A stretch of DNA of 64,000 nucleotides from Streptomyces sp. SPB162 (GCF_029504575.1 NZ_JAQFII010000001.1:1450501-1514500), one strand, 5' to 3'. Shown: positions 22,328 through 31,140, counted from the stretch's first letter. Numbers and translations: made by a program. Notes: a model not told the origin generated them from the sequence alone.

Positions 22328-23977
22328 GTGGCAGACGGCAAGGGGTTCGACTTCAGCCCCGGGGCGCAGGTCCCGCTGATCGGTACGGAAGGCGGCACCG
22401 CCGCGACCCAGGCCCTGTCGTCCGCGGCCTATCGGGACTCCCCGGTCGAGGACCTCAGGAAGGCCAACGAGGACGCGGTCTTCACGCCTCCCCGGCTCTC
22501 CCTGTTCGAGCCCAACCTCGGTGAGGCGTTCGCCCGTTCCGTCCAGGTGCGGATGCTCGGCGCGGCGCGCGGGGAACTCGTCCAGTCCTTCGGCGCCGAG
22601 CCCCAGTCCGTGGTCGAGCACTGCCTCGCCGCGAACCGCATCCGCCAGGAGCGCGACAACAAACTGACGATCGTGATGGCCGTCTTCGGGCTGCTGTTCC
22701 TGCCCGGGGTGTTGGTCTGGCTCGGCGCGTTCCAGCTGCGCAGGTCACTGGCGAAGGTGCAGGGCTCGAAGGCCGGCCCGCTGGGCGGGGTCATCCTGCT
22801 GGTCGTCGTCGCGTTCGCCCTGCTGCTCCTGCTGCGGCCGCCGCTGACCGGCTTCTGGCGCCAGTACCTCCGCTTCATGATGCTCGTGCCGGTGCTGGGC
22901 TGGTTCATCGCCAAGCGCATCTGCGAGAAGACCGCGCAGGACCTGCGCGAACGCTGGGCCGGCCTGGTCTCCGGCAGCGGCGTCGGGGCCAAGATCCCGG
23001 AGGCCGTCCCCCGAAACCCCAACCAGGTCCGGGCCGAGACCCTGCGGCAGAGCCTGGCCAAGCTCTCCGCCGAGCAGAACAGCAACGTGATCTTCTACGC
23101 CGGCCCCAAGGGAATACTGGGCATGGGCACCCGCTGGGGCAGCTGGCAGATGGCCGAGGAACTGGTACCGCGCGACGGGCTCGCCGAGATCCACCCGTTC
23201 CGCAGCTGGGACGTGGTGCGCGCCATCCACGACAGACTGCGGATGCTGGAGCGCGGCCCGCTGCACACCGGGGGCTTCCCCAAGGCGTCGATACGGCACT
23301 GGGTCGTCGCCCCGACCGGGGAGAACGCCAAGACCATCTCCCGGCCCACCGGGGCCGAGGTCGAGGCGTTCACCGTCAAGGACTTCGAGATCCAGCGGAT
23401 CTGTAACACCCAGCAGTTCGGCAAGGGCAACCGGCACTACCTGGGCATCCAGTTCGTCCTGTGGGACGGCCAGCTGGTGATCAGCCTGATGGTCACCGTG
23501 ACCGTGCTGGCGCACACCCTGCGGGTCGAGGTGACCGGCCACGCGCTGGGCCCCGTGCACCCCATCTTCACCGCCGCGCCCGCCCCCAACTCCAAGACCG
23601 TCTCCCACCCGGTCAAGTTCTGGGAGACCCGGACGGTGCAGCTCCCGCTGATCCACCCCGGCGAGGTGGTCCGGCTGGCGGCCCGCGCGCCGCTCACCCG
23701 CTTCCCCAGCGTGCTGGACCACCTCGGCGGCACGCTCTCGCTGCCCGAGCCGTTCGGCCTGCGGCACACCTGGGCGGACAAGCCGTGGAAGCACCGCTTC
23801 ATGGCCGATGACGCACTGCGCGCCGCGACCCCGGTGCTGCGGGCGGTACACGCGGCGGCGATCAGCGTCATGAAGGAGAACGGCGTGGACGTCTCGCACT
23901 TCACCAGCCGCTCGCTGATGCTGAGCGGCCTGGTCCAGGGCGCGGAACCGCGCAAGGCGGACGTGTACGACGCGTGA
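22328..23977 (+). CDS. Conserved membrane protein of unknown function
   Basis: A 549-residue protein I do not recognise as a known family. Residues about 110-130 (LTIVMAVFGLLFLPGVLVWLG), 155-170 (GGVILLVVVAFALLLLLR) and 182-195 (YLRFMMLVPVLGWFIA) form three membrane segments. They are followed by a large soluble region with FYAGPKGILGMGTRWGSW and repeated beta-rich motifs, including another hydrophobic stretch near LVISLMVTVTVLAHTL. The N-terminal 100 residues are hydrophilic. GTG at 22328 follows GAAGGAG. It stands alone between the EF-G-like gene and a convergent HIT gene. Probably an envelope protein; no function can be assigned. Confidence 0.8.
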   Translation: MADGKGFDFSPGAQVPLIGTEGGTAATQALSSAAYRDSPVEDLRKANEDAVFTPPRLSLFEPNLGEAFARSVQVRMLGAARGELVQSFGAEPQSVVEHCLAANRIRQERDNKLTIVMAVFGLLFLPGVLVWLGAFQLRRSLAKVQGSKAGPLGGVILLVVVAFALLLLLRPPLTGFWRQYLRFMMLVPVLGWFIAKRICEKTAQDLRERWAGLVSGSGVGAKIPEAVPRNPNQVRAETLRQSLAKLSAEQNSNVIFYAGPKGILGMGTRWGSWQMAEELVPRDGLAEIHPFRSWDVVRAIHDRLRMLERGPLHTGGFPKASIRHWVVAPTGENAKTISRPTGAEVEAFTVKDFEIQRICNTQQFGKGNRHYLGIQFVLWDGQLVISLMVTVTVLAHTLRVEVTGHALGPVHPIFTAAPAPNSKTVSHPVKFWETRTVQLPLIHPGEVVRLAARAPLTRFPSVLDHLGGTLSLPEPFGLRHTWADKPWKHRFMADDALRAATPVLRAVHAAAISVMKENGVDVSHFTSRSLMLSGLVQGAEPRKADVYDA

Positions 23978-23998
23978 CGCCCTTCCGGCGGATCGTGG

Positions 23999-24024
23999 GA
24001 GCCGGGCCCGGAGGGGCCCGGCTC
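23999..24024. terminator. Bidirectional terminator between convergent genes
   Basis: An 11-bp perfect stem (23999-24009 with 24014-24024) and a GGAG loop in the 63-bp gap between the membrane-protein gene and the HIT gene. Confidence 0.75.
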
Positions 24025-24040
24025 TTCCGGCCCTGAGCCC

Positions 24041-24589
24041 TTAGTCCTTCGGCCAGACGTCCGCGAGCATCTTGCGGGTGTCGGCCAGCAGTTGGGGCAG
24101 GACGCGGGTGTGGCCGACGATCGGCATGAAGTTGGTGTCGCCGCCCCAGCGCGGCACCACATGCTGGTGCAGATGGGCCGCGATGCCCGCGCCCGCCGCC
24201 CCGCCCTGGTTCATGCCGATGTTGAAGCCGTGCGCCCCCGACGCGGTGCGCAGCGCCCGCATCGCGCGCTTGGTCAGTTCCGCCAGCTCCGCGGTCTCCG
24301 CGAGGTCCAGCTCGGTGTAGTCCGCGACGTGCCGGTACGGGACCACCATCAGGTGGCCGCCGTTGTACGGGTAGAGGTTGAGCACCGCGTAGACGTGCTC
24401 GCCCCGCGCGATGATCAGGCCGTCCTCGTCGGATGTGGACGGGATCGAGCAGAACGGACATCCGTCGCCGGCCTCCGGGCCGGTCGGCTTGTTCTCGCCC
24501 TGGATGTACGCCATCCGGTGCGGGGTCCACAGGCGCTGGAACGCGTCCTGCGTACCCACTCCGATCTGCTGCTCCGGCTCACTCGTCAT
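24041..24589 (-). CDS. HIT family nucleotide-binding hydrolase/phosphorylase
   Basis: A 182-residue histidine-triad protein. The triad HLHQHVVPRW is near residues 140-149, and two CxxC-like positions (CPFCSIP near residue 43) suggest a zinc site as in GalT/Ap4A phosphorylase-type HIT proteins. AYIQGENKP near the N-terminus is typical of the actinobacterial group related to Ap4A phosphorylase. It acts on dinucleoside polyphosphates or AMP conjugates; the substrate is not determined. Start ATG at 24589 is chosen; an ATG four codons upstream is possible. It lies downstream of thrS beyond a terminator. Confidence 0.92.
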   Translation of the reverse strand: MTSEPEQQIGVGTQDAFQRLWTPHRMAYIQGENKPTGPEAGDGCPFCSIPSTSDEDGLIIARGEHVYAVLNLYPYNGGHLMVVPYRHVADYTELDLAETAELAELTKRAMRALRTASGAHGFNIGMNQGGAAGAGIAAHLHQHVVPRWGGDTNFMPIVGHTRVLPQLLADTRKMLADVWPKD

Positions 24590-24680
24590 GCCGATCAGCA
24601 TAGGACTTCGGTCCGCGCCGCGTGTCGCAGGGGCGGTTACGTCCGCGGTGTGCCGGTAGCCGGGCACGGCAGCGCGCGAA

Positions 24681-24708
24681 GGCCCCCGGAGCACACGCTC
24701 CGGGGGCC
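24681..24708 (-). terminator. Terminator of thrS
   Basis: A 12-bp perfect stem (24681-24692 with 24697-24708) with an ACAC loop, 16 bp after the thrS stop. Confidence 0.8.
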
Positions 24709-24723
24709 CGCGTACGCCGTGCG

Positions 24724-26704
24724 TCAGACCTGGACGCGGTCCTCGACGGCCTTGGCGATCTCGGCGATGGCCTCGTCGACCGGCACGCCGTTCTTCTGCG
24801 AGCCGTCGCGGTAGCGGAAGGACACCGCGCCGGCCGCCATGTCCTCGTCACCGGCGATGATCATGAAGGGCACCTTGGCCTTCTGGGCGTTGCGGATCTT
24901 CTTCTGCATCCGGTCCGAGGACGCGTCCACGTCGACCCGCAGCCCGAGCGCCTTCGCCTTGGCGGCGAACTCCTGCAGGTACGGGATGTGCGCGTCGCCG
25001 ATCGGGATGCAGGTCGCCTGCACCGGCGCCAGCCAGGCCGGGAACGCGCCCGCGTAGTGCTCCAGCAGCACGGCGAAGAACCGCTCGATCGAGCCGAAGA
25101 GGGCACGGTGGATCATCACCGGACGCTGCTTGGAGCCGTCGGGCGAGGTGTACTCCAGGTCGAAGCGCTCCGGCAGGTTGAAGTCGACCTGGATGGTCGA
25201 CATCTGCCAGGTCCTGCCGATGGCGTCGCGCGCCTGAACGGAGATCTTCGGGCCGTAGAAGGCGGCGCCGCCCGGGTCCATGACCAGTTCGAGGCCCTGC
25301 TTCTCGGCGGCCTTGCGCAGCGTCTCGGTGGCCTCGTCCCAGTTCTCGTCCGACCCGATGAACTTCTCCGGGTCCTTGGTCGAGAGCTCCAGGTAGAAGT
25401 CCTCCAGGCCGTAGTCGCGCAGCAGGTTCAGCACGAAGGTGAGGGTCGAGTCGAGCTCGTCCGCCATCTGCTCCTTGGTGCAGTAGATGTGCGCGTCGTC
25501 CTGGGTGAAGCCGCGGGCGCGGGTCAGGCCGTGCACGACGCCGGACTTCTCGTACCGGTACACGGTGCCGAACTCGAAGAGCCGCAGCGGCAGTTCGCGG
25601 TAGGACCGGCCCCGGGCGTCGAAGATCAGGTTGTGCATCGGGCAGTTCATGGGCTTGAGGTAGTAGTCCGTGCCCTCGTCGAGCTGCATGGGCGGGTACA
25701 TGCCGTCCGCGTACCAGTCCAGGTGCCCGCTCTTCTCGAAGAGCGCGCCCTTGGTGGCGTGCGGGGTGTAGACGAACTCGTACCCCCTCCTGCTCGTGCC
25801 GCCTGCGCGAGTAGTCCTCCATGACCCGGCGGATGATGCCGCCGCGCGGGTGGAAGACCGCCAGGCCCGAGCCGATCTCCTCGGGGATCGAGAAGAGGTC
25901 CAGCTCGGAGCCGAGCTTGCGGTGGTCGCGCTTCTCGGCCTCGGCGAGGAACTCCAGGTACGCCTTCAGCTCGTCCTTCGACGGCCACGCGGTGCCGTAG
26001 ATGCGCTGCAGCTGCTTGTTCTTCTCGCTGCCGCGCCAGTACGCGGCGGCGCTGCGCATCAGCTTGAAGGCGGGGATGAGCCGGGTGCTGGGCAGGTGCG
26101 GACCACGGCAGAGGTCCTTCCAGCACAGGTCGCCGGTCCTGCTGTCGATGTTGTCGTAGATCGTCAGCTCGCCCGCGCCGACCTCCACGTCCGCGCCGTC
26201 GTCGGAGGAGGCGGAGCCCTTGAGGCCGATCAGCTCCAGCTTGTACGGCTCGGCCGCCAGCTCGGTGCGCGCCTCGTCGTCGGTCACCACGCGGCGCGAG
26301 AAGCGCTGGCCGCGCTTCTGGATCTCCTGCATCTTCTTCTCGATGCTCTTGAGATCCTCCGGGGTGAAGGGGGTCTCGACGTCGAAGTCGTAGTAGAAGC
26401 CGTCCTTGATGGGCGGGCCGATGCCGAGCTTCGCCGACGGGAACAGCTCCTGCACGGCCTGGGCCATCACGTGCGCGGCGGAGTGCCGCAGGATGTTCAG
26501 CCCGTCCTCGCTGGTCAGGGGGACGGCTTCGACCTCGTCGCCGTCGGCGACCGGGTACGCCAGGTCTTTGAGCGCACCGGCGACGCGCGCGGCCACGATG
26601 CTGCGGTCGCCGTCGAAGAGCTCGCCGGCGGTCGTCCCGGTCGTGACCACCCGCTCTTCCCGCTCAACGGAATCGCGAATGATGATCACTCGGACGTCAG
26701 ACAC
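24724..26704 (-). pseudogene. thrS: Threonyl-tRNA synthetase, frameshifted as read
   Basis: Class II enzyme that charges tRNA-Thr, about 659 residues when the frame is repaired. The first part has the TGS domain, the editing domain ([30 protein letters not shown]) and [18 protein letters not shown]. The second part has [15 protein letters not shown], motif 2 ([21 protein letters not shown]), motif 3 and the anticodon-binding domain. The frame breaks in a five-base C run at 25783-25787 (G run on the coding strand); with four bases the protein reads [12 protein letters not shown], the expected sequence. GTG at 26704 follows GGGAGAG. ThrRS is essential, so an extra base in the sequence is the likely cause. 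Confidence 0.93.
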
Positions 26705-26839
26705 CGGTTCTCTCCCATGACTCAATACCGCACGGCGGCGGATGCCGCACGGGTGAATCGTACCGAGCCCGGCGGGTGCGCCGCGAAGCGCGATCCGCTC
26801 CGCGGGGGTGGACGGGGGCGGCCGCCGGGCCGGTCCGCG

Positions 26840-28099
26840 TCAGGAGTCCCCGCCGCAGGCGTCCTCGAAGGTGTCGACCCCGCCGTGCAGCGACTTCAGC
26901 AGCCGGTCCCGCTCGGCCTCGTCCACCTGGACCGGCGTGACGCCGACGGCCTCGGTGAGCCGGCGGAAGCCGCCCCGGCTCTCCAGTTGCCCGCTGACCC
27001 GGATCGGCAGCCCGACCAGGTGGGCGTGGGCGGCTATGCGGTACGCCGCCTCGTCCAGCCGGACCCGGACCTGGCGGACGTCGGCACCCGCGAGGACGCG
27101 GAGCCGGACCGAGCCGCCGCCGGACGGGGTGGGCCGGCGCAGCCGGACGACGGTGCCCGTCACCCGGACCGGGATCGACGGTTCGCGGCGCAGGTAGCGG
27201 GCGCTCGCCGCCTCCAGGGCCGGCAGGTCGCCGGGCGAGAACTCCACCGGCTCGGGGCGGCCGCCGAAGCCGCCGGGCGGCCCGGCCGCCGCCGGCGACC
27301 AGGCGAAGGCCACCTCCATGCCCTCGGTGCCGCGCACCAGCCGGACCAGGGCCTCGGCCAGCTCGTGGCAGACCCCGAGGTCGACCGCGGCGTCGAACGC
27401 CTCCATCCCACCGGTGGCGCGCTGGAAGTCCACGGCGTCCCTGGCCGCCTGCAGGGCGCGCAGCAGGGTCGAGGTCACCGGCCGGCCGTCGGGAACGGGG
27501 GTGTACGCGGTGAGCAGGTGGCCGCCGGTCACCGGCCCGACCAGGACCTGCTCCAGGAACCCGGCGGCGTGCGGCCCGTGCCGCTCGCCGAAGTACCCGG
27601 CGGCCTGCCGGGCGCCGCGGGCGGCGGCCAGCAGCATCGCCCGGGCGCCGGCCCGCAGCTGCTCCGCCGTGGTCCACGGCACCGCGTCGCCGACCCGCGG
27701 CACGTCGCGCCGCCAGCGGATCTCGTCGCCGGGGACGGTGAGGGCGAGCAGCACCTCGCGGGCGGACGGGGCCGCGGAGCGGGCGAGGGCGGTGAGCGCC
27801 TCACCGAGCAGGTCGGTGTGGTCCGCGTAGCCGGCGTCCGTGGCCCGGCCGCGGCGCGGGCGGCCCTCGGGGACGAGCAGGCTGGTGCCGCTGCCCGCCG
27901 TCGGGCCGGCGTCCGCCGCGGAGCCCTGGAGGTGCGGGAGGCGGCCGGCGCCGCCGGGCGGGGTCCAGCGGCTGTAGCGGCCGGGGGCGCCGCCGCGCCG
28001 CTCCCAGCCGTGCCGCGCGAGCAGCGCGGTCAGCACCGCCGGGTCGACCCGCTCGGGGTCGGGCAGGGCGGGCTCGTCGGTGTCGGTGGGCCGGTACAT
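26840..28099 (-). CDS. Conserved hypothetical protein coupled to a DUF4365 gene
   Basis: A 419-residue soluble protein without a domain I can name. It starts MYRPTDTDEPALPDPERVDP, has a disordered Gly/Pro/Arg-rich stretch (about 45-105), an Ala-rich helical middle and, near the C-terminus, a beta-rich region with PVRVTGTVVRLRRP, VRVRLDEAAYRIAAHAH and PIRVSGQLESRGGFRRL that reads like an OB-fold or nucleic-acid-binding barrel. Its ATG overlaps the stop of the DUF4365 gene (TGATG), so the proteins are made together at similar levels. The pairing suggests a common role, possibly in DNA processing, but that is inference. Confidence 0.75.
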   Translation of the reverse strand: MYRPTDTDEPALPDPERVDPAVLTALLARHGWERRGGAPGRYSRWTPPGGAGRLPHLQGSAADAGPTAGSGTSLLVPEGRPRRGRATDAGYADHTDLLGEALTALARSAAPSAREVLLALTVPGDEIRWRRDVPRVGDAVPWTTAEQLRAGARAMLLAAARGARQAAGYFGERHGPHAAGFLEQVLVGPVTGGHLLTAYTPVPDGRPVTSTLLRALQAARDAVDFQRATGGMEAFDAAVDLGVCHELAEALVRLVRGTEGMEVAFAWSPAAAGPPGGFGGRPEPVEFSPGDLPALEAASARYLRREPSIPVRVTGTVVRLRRPTPSGGGSVRLRVLAGADVRQVRVRLDEAAYRIAAHAHLVGLPIRVSGQLESRGGFRRLTEAVGVTPVQVDEAERDRLLKSLHGGVDTFEDACGGDS

Positions 28100-28665
28100 C
28101 ACGGTCTTCCTCCCGCCCCGACCCGCGCCATGATCTGGCACAGCGCTCGGTCGTCGAAGATCCGCGCGGTCGGTATCCGCACTGTGGTCTTGCGCTTTCC
28201 GGTCACGGCGACACCGGCCAGGTTCGTCCAGTAGCAGCAGTGCCGCAGTTCCAGCCGGTCGTGCCCGGCCGCCAGCCAGTCGTCCTGCGTGCGCGGCACG
28301 AGCATCACCACCAGGATCTTGTGCACCGACGCCGGGGTCCTGGCCAACTTCACCAGGTGCTCGTTCTCCAACGTGAAGCCGAAGGACGGCCCCGGCGGCC
28401 GCGGGGCGACCTGGTAGGTGCACTTGAGCTGCACCTTTATCGTCACCTCGTCATCGACGGCGTGCGCGCGCGAACTGTGGCTGAGGTGCCAGTCGATGCC
28501 GTTGTCCGGGAAGGGCTGGGCCAGTGAGCAACCGGCCGCCGCCGCGACCGCGTGCAAGTACCCCACCTGCAAGGTCTCCATGCAACTGGTGGTGGCGAGC
28601 CCTCCTCTGAGCGGTGCCGCCCGCTCGGCCGTCGGCTCGCCCGGGGCGGGCTGCGTCAGCGCCAT
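28099..28665 (-). CDS. DUF4365 domain protein, restriction-endonuclease-like fold
   Basis: A 188-residue protein matching the DUF4365 pattern: CMETLQVGYLHAVAAAAGCSL, then the Asp motif DNGIDWHLSHSS and the beta-strand VTIKVQLKCTYQV, which together give the D...QxK signature of PD-(D/E)XK nucleases, followed by LARTPASVHKILVVMLVP. The Asp and Lys expected for catalysis are present. No substrate is known for the family. ATG at 28665; it is first in a two-gene coupled unit, divergent from a DnaQ-type exonuclease across a 212-bp region with a palindrome. Confidence 0.8.
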   Translation of the reverse strand: MALTQPAPGEPTAERAAPLRGGLATTSCMETLQVGYLHAVAAAAGCSLAQPFPDNGIDWHLSHSSRAHAVDDEVTIKVQLKCTYQVAPRPPGPSFGFTLENEHLVKLARTPASVHKILVVMLVPRTQDDWLAAGHDRLELRHCCYWTNLAGVAVTGKRKTTVRIPTARIFDDRALCQIMARVGAGGRP

Positions 28666-28792
28666 CGCTCTTCCGTGCCTTCCGTGCCTTCCGGGCCGTG
28701 CGTCGTCAGTGCGTGTGTCACTACGCGCTCCGGTACGTATCCGTCTCCCGTGTCTTCTCCACCAGCGGAGCGTCGCAAACAGTCGCGGTTCA

Positions 28793-28807
28793 GTAACCCG
28801 GGGTTAC
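28793..28807. promoter_or_regulatory. Palindrome GTAACCC-G-GGGTTAC, candidate operator
   Basis: A perfect 7-bp inverted repeat around one base in the divergent region between the DUF4365 gene and the exonuclease gene, 70 bp before the exonuclease start. It is too short for a terminator and is placed like a transcription-factor site. Confidence 0.4.
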
Positions 28808-28877
28808 GGGTACATACCGCACAACGGCGGCACGCCTGACCGCCCGTCAACCTCCCCGACATCCTTGGGAGTACGCC

Positions 28878-29627
28878 ATGCCTCGCTGGTACGACGGACC
28901 ACTGGCCTCCTTCGACACCGAGACCACCGGCGTGGACGTGGAGCACGACCGCATAGTCTCCGGGGCCCTCGTCGAACAGGACGCCCCCGGGGCCGAACCC
29001 CGCGTCCTGCGCTGGCTGGTGGACCCGGGCGTACCCGTGCCGGACGGCGCGCGGGCCATACACGGACTCAGCGACGCCTTCCTGCGGCGGCACGGCCGCC
29101 GTCCCGGTCCCGTCATGGAGGAGATCGCGCGGGCGCTGGCCGGGCGGGCGGCCCTGTCCGTGCCGCTGGTGGTGATGAACGCGCCGTTCGACCTCACACT
29201 GCTGGACCGGGAGTTGAAGCGGCACCGCGGCACGACGCTGAGCGGCCGACTCGACGGGGCGCCGCTGTGCGTCCTGGACCCCCGGGTGCTCGACAAGGCG
29301 CTGGACCGCTACCGCAAGGGCCGGCGCACCCTCACCGACCTGTGCGCGCACTACGGCGTCGAACTGTCGGCCGCGCACGACGCCGCGGCGGACGCGACCG
29401 CGTCCCTGGACCTGGCCCGGGCCATAGGCCGCCGCTTCGCGGAGCGGCTCGCCGAGTTCGGCCCCGCCGAGCTGCACGAGCGCCAGACGGCCTGGCACGC
29501 GGGCCAAGCCCGCGGCCTGCAGGCCTACTTCGCCAGGAACGGTTCGCCGGAACGCTGCGACCCGTCCTGGCCGCTGCGCCCCGCACCGATGATCCCCGCA
29601 CAGCGCGCCCGACCCCCGGCCGCCTGA
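28878..29627 (+). CDS. DnaQ-like 3'-5' exonuclease
   Basis: A 249-residue DEDD-family exonuclease. Exo I is FDTETTGVDVEHDRIVS (about 11-27), Exo II has the Asp in MNAPFDLTLLDREL, and Exo III has AHDAAADATASLDLAR with the His and last Asp, the DEDDh arrangement of DnaQ proofreading subunits. It stands alone without polymerase domains, so a repair or RNA-trimming role is as likely as proofreading. GGGAG lies upstream of ATG at 28878. Convergent with tRNA-Val across a hairpin. Confidence 0.93.
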   Translation: MPRWYDGPLASFDTETTGVDVEHDRIVSGALVEQDAPGAEPRVLRWLVDPGVPVPDGARAIHGLSDAFLRRHGRRPGPVMEEIARALAGRAALSVPLVVMNAPFDLTLLDRELKRHRGTTLSGRLDGAPLCVLDPRVLDKALDRYRKGRRTLTDLCAHYGVELSAAHDAAADATASLDLARAIGRRFAERLAEFGPAELHERQTAWHAGQARGLQAYFARNGSPERCDPSWPLRPAPMIPAQRARPPAA

Positions 29628-29700
29628 GCCCGTGCATGCGCCGGCCCGGACGTGGACGCACGGCCGGACGCGGACGCACAGCCGGCCCGGACGCACGAAA

Positions 29701-29726
29701 CCGGCCGGTCCTGAAGGACCGGCCGG
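29701..29726. terminator. Bidirectional terminator between the exonuclease gene and tRNA-Val
   Basis: An 11-bp perfect GC stem (29701-29711 with 29716-29726) with a TGAA loop, just beyond the 3' end of the minus-strand tRNA. Confidence 0.8.
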
Positions 29727-29737
29727 CTGCGATGCTG

Positions 29738-29809
29738 TGGGCGATACTGGGATCGAACCAGTGACCCCTTCGGTGTGAACGAAGTGCTCTCCCGCTGAGC
29801 TAATCGCCC
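29738..29809 (-). tRNA. tRNA-Val(CAC)
   Basis: A 72-nt cloverleaf: acceptor GGGCGAT pairs with ATCGCCC, the D arm contains TAGCTCAGCGGGAGAGC, the anticodon loop TTCACAC is flanked by CTTCG/CGAAG, and the T arm is CTGGTTCGATCCCAG. Anticodon CAC reads GUG, a heavily used Val codon here. The 3' CCA is not encoded. Confidence 0.96.
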
Positions 29810-29821
29810 GGGACGTTCCGA

Positions 29822-29851
29822 ACAATACAGGGCGCGGGGCCGTCCGTTCAA
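29822..29851 (-). promoter_or_regulatory. Probable HrdB-type promoter of tRNA-Val
   Basis: On the minus strand TTGAAC (29851-29846), 18 nt, then TATTGT (29827-29822), about 12 nt before the tRNA 5' end. Spacing and hexamers fit the main vegetative sigma factor. It overlaps the stop region of the upstream SRPBCC gene. Confidence 0.6.
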
Positions 29852-30312
29852 ACGCCATTGCCGGCCGGGCCGGCTGCCAGCAGGCCCCGCAGCCCGCGCC
29901 GTCCCTGGCGCATCATGAGCGCGTGGTTGGCCCGGAAGAACGGCCGGCACGGCACCGCGAGGCGGCGCATCAGGGGCTTGCGGACGACCACGTCCTCCTC
30001 GAAGAGCAGCCGCGTGCCGTCGCCGTCGGCCGTCACCGTCCAGCGGACCCAACCCTCCAGGTCGCCGGTCATGGCCACCTCCAGCACCCCCGCGGCGTCG
30101 TCGTGGCGCGACTCGCGCGCGTCGACCACCAGGTCGTAGGGGAGCACCGAACGGAACCGGAGGGTGCCGGTGGTGCCGCTGGTGCGCCGCACCTCGCGCA
30201 CCTGCCGCCACCAGAGCGGGTACTCGTCGAGGCGTTCGAGGACGGCGTGGACGGCTTCGGGCCGGGCATCGAGGCGCCAGCTGTTGCGGAAGCGGTAGCG
30301 GCTCCAGTCCAT
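29848..30312 (-). CDS. SRPBCC (START/polyketide cyclase-like) protein
   Basis: A 154-residue single-domain protein starting MDWSRYRFRNSWRLDARPEAVHAVLERLDEYPLWW, the typical opening of SRPBCC/polyketide-cyclase-fold proteins, followed by an alternating beta sheet (LRFRSVLPYDLVVDARES, WTVTADGDGTRLLFEEDVV). Such proteins bind hydrophobic small molecules. The start is the ATG at 30312; the open frame upstream runs through a tRNA. It lies between two nearly identical tRNA-Val genes on the same strand. Ligand unknown. Confidence 0.82.
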   Translation of the reverse strand: MDWSRYRFRNSWRLDARPEAVHAVLERLDEYPLWWRQVREVRRTSGTTGTLRFRSVLPYDLVVDARESRHDDAAGVLEVAMTGDLEGWVRWTVTADGDGTRLLFEEDVVVRKPLMRRLAVPCRPFFRANHALMMRQGRRGLRGLLAAGPAGNGV

Positions 30313-30367
30313 CGGGCCAGTGTGGGCTCTACGGCGGGCTCCCGGTACCCGGTTCCGGAAACGCCGA

Positions 30368-30397
30368 AGGCCCGGAAGCTTCTCGGCTTCCGGGCCT
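30368..30397 (-). terminator. Terminator after the second tRNA-Val(CAC)
   Basis: A 12-bp perfect stem (30368-30379 with 30386-30397) and a 6-nt loop, 10 bp beyond the tRNA 3' end. Confidence 0.8.
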
Positions 30398-30407
30398 CCG
30401 GTCGGGG

Positions 30408-30479
30408 TGGGCGATACTGGGTTCGAACCAGTGACCCCTTCGGTGTGAACGAAGTGCTCTCCCACTGAGCTAATCGCCC
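30408..30479 (-). tRNA. tRNA-Val(CAC), second copy
   Basis: A 72-nt tRNA identical in plan to the copy at 29738, differing at two positions (GTGGG in the D loop, TTCGAACCC in the T arm). Anticodon CAC. No encoded CCA. The CTGGTTCGAACCCAG T arm pairs perfectly. Confidence 0.96.
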
Positions 30480-30533
30480 TCGTGCGGGGACAACGTTACC
30501 GCACCTCAGACGGTGCCCGGGACCACCCGCGGA

Positions 30534-30950
30534 TCAGCTGATCCGCCACGGCATCTCGAATCCGAACCGCCAGACGTAGTAGCCGGCCAGTGCGGCGATG
30601 ATCACGAGTCCGACGGTCGTCAGGATGATGTTGCGCCGCCGCACCTTGGGGTCGAGCGCGCGCTGCGCCGCCTCGGTCACCTTGCGCTTCGTCCAGCGCA
30701 GCACCAGCTGCGCCCAGACGAACTCGGTGGCCCAGATCGCCATGCCGCCGAAGATCACCAGCCAGCCGGGGCCGGGCAGCGGCAGCATCACCACGCCTGC
30801 CGCCACCACGGCCAGCCCGACGATGAAGACCCCCACCTGCCAGCTGAGGTGCAGTCCCCGGGATTTCCTGATGAATGCAGGAGCCCTGGAACCGAGCCCC
30901 CGGTCCACGGCGGCCTCCTCCTCCTGAATTTCGTCACTCTCCGCAGTCAT
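30534..30950 (-). CDS. Small conserved actinobacterial membrane protein (TIGR02611-like)
   Basis: A 138-residue protein with an acidic N-terminus, then membrane segments at about 39-58 (VGVFIVGLAVVAAGVVMLP) and 62-77 (GPGWLVIFGGMAIWATEF), and a last helix near 108-126 (NIILTTVGLVIIAALAGYYV). The LPLPGPGWLVIFGG loop is the recognisable signature of the actinobacterial TIGR02611 family. Function unknown. ATG at 30950; an 18-bp perfect palindrome spans its stop codon (30529-30546). Divergent from ssgB. Confidence 0.8.
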   Translation of the reverse strand: MTAESDEIQEEEAAVDRGLGSRAPAFIRKSRGLHLSWQVGVFIVGLAVVAAGVVMLPLPGPGWLVIFGGMAIWATEFVWAQLVLRWTKRKVTEAAQRALDPKVRRRNIILTTVGLVIIAALAGYYVWRFGFEMPWRIS

Positions 30951-31140
30951 GACACCAAACTTACCCGACGCGCGGAGATCACCGGAATGGCCTTCGACAC
31001 CGTAAAAGTACTGGGCCGGACGAGGTACCAGAAGCCTCACAAACCAGTCAGAGGGGTTTACAACGTCCCTGCAGGTGGCATGTCGATTTCGCCGACGTGC
31101 GAATCCCCGAGCGCACACTGAGCGAAAGGCCCTGGCGCTT

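Noticed and set aside
26705-26839. T-box or other leader upstream of thrS
   Set aside because: The 135-bp gap has no T-box sequence or specifier structure that I can recognise.
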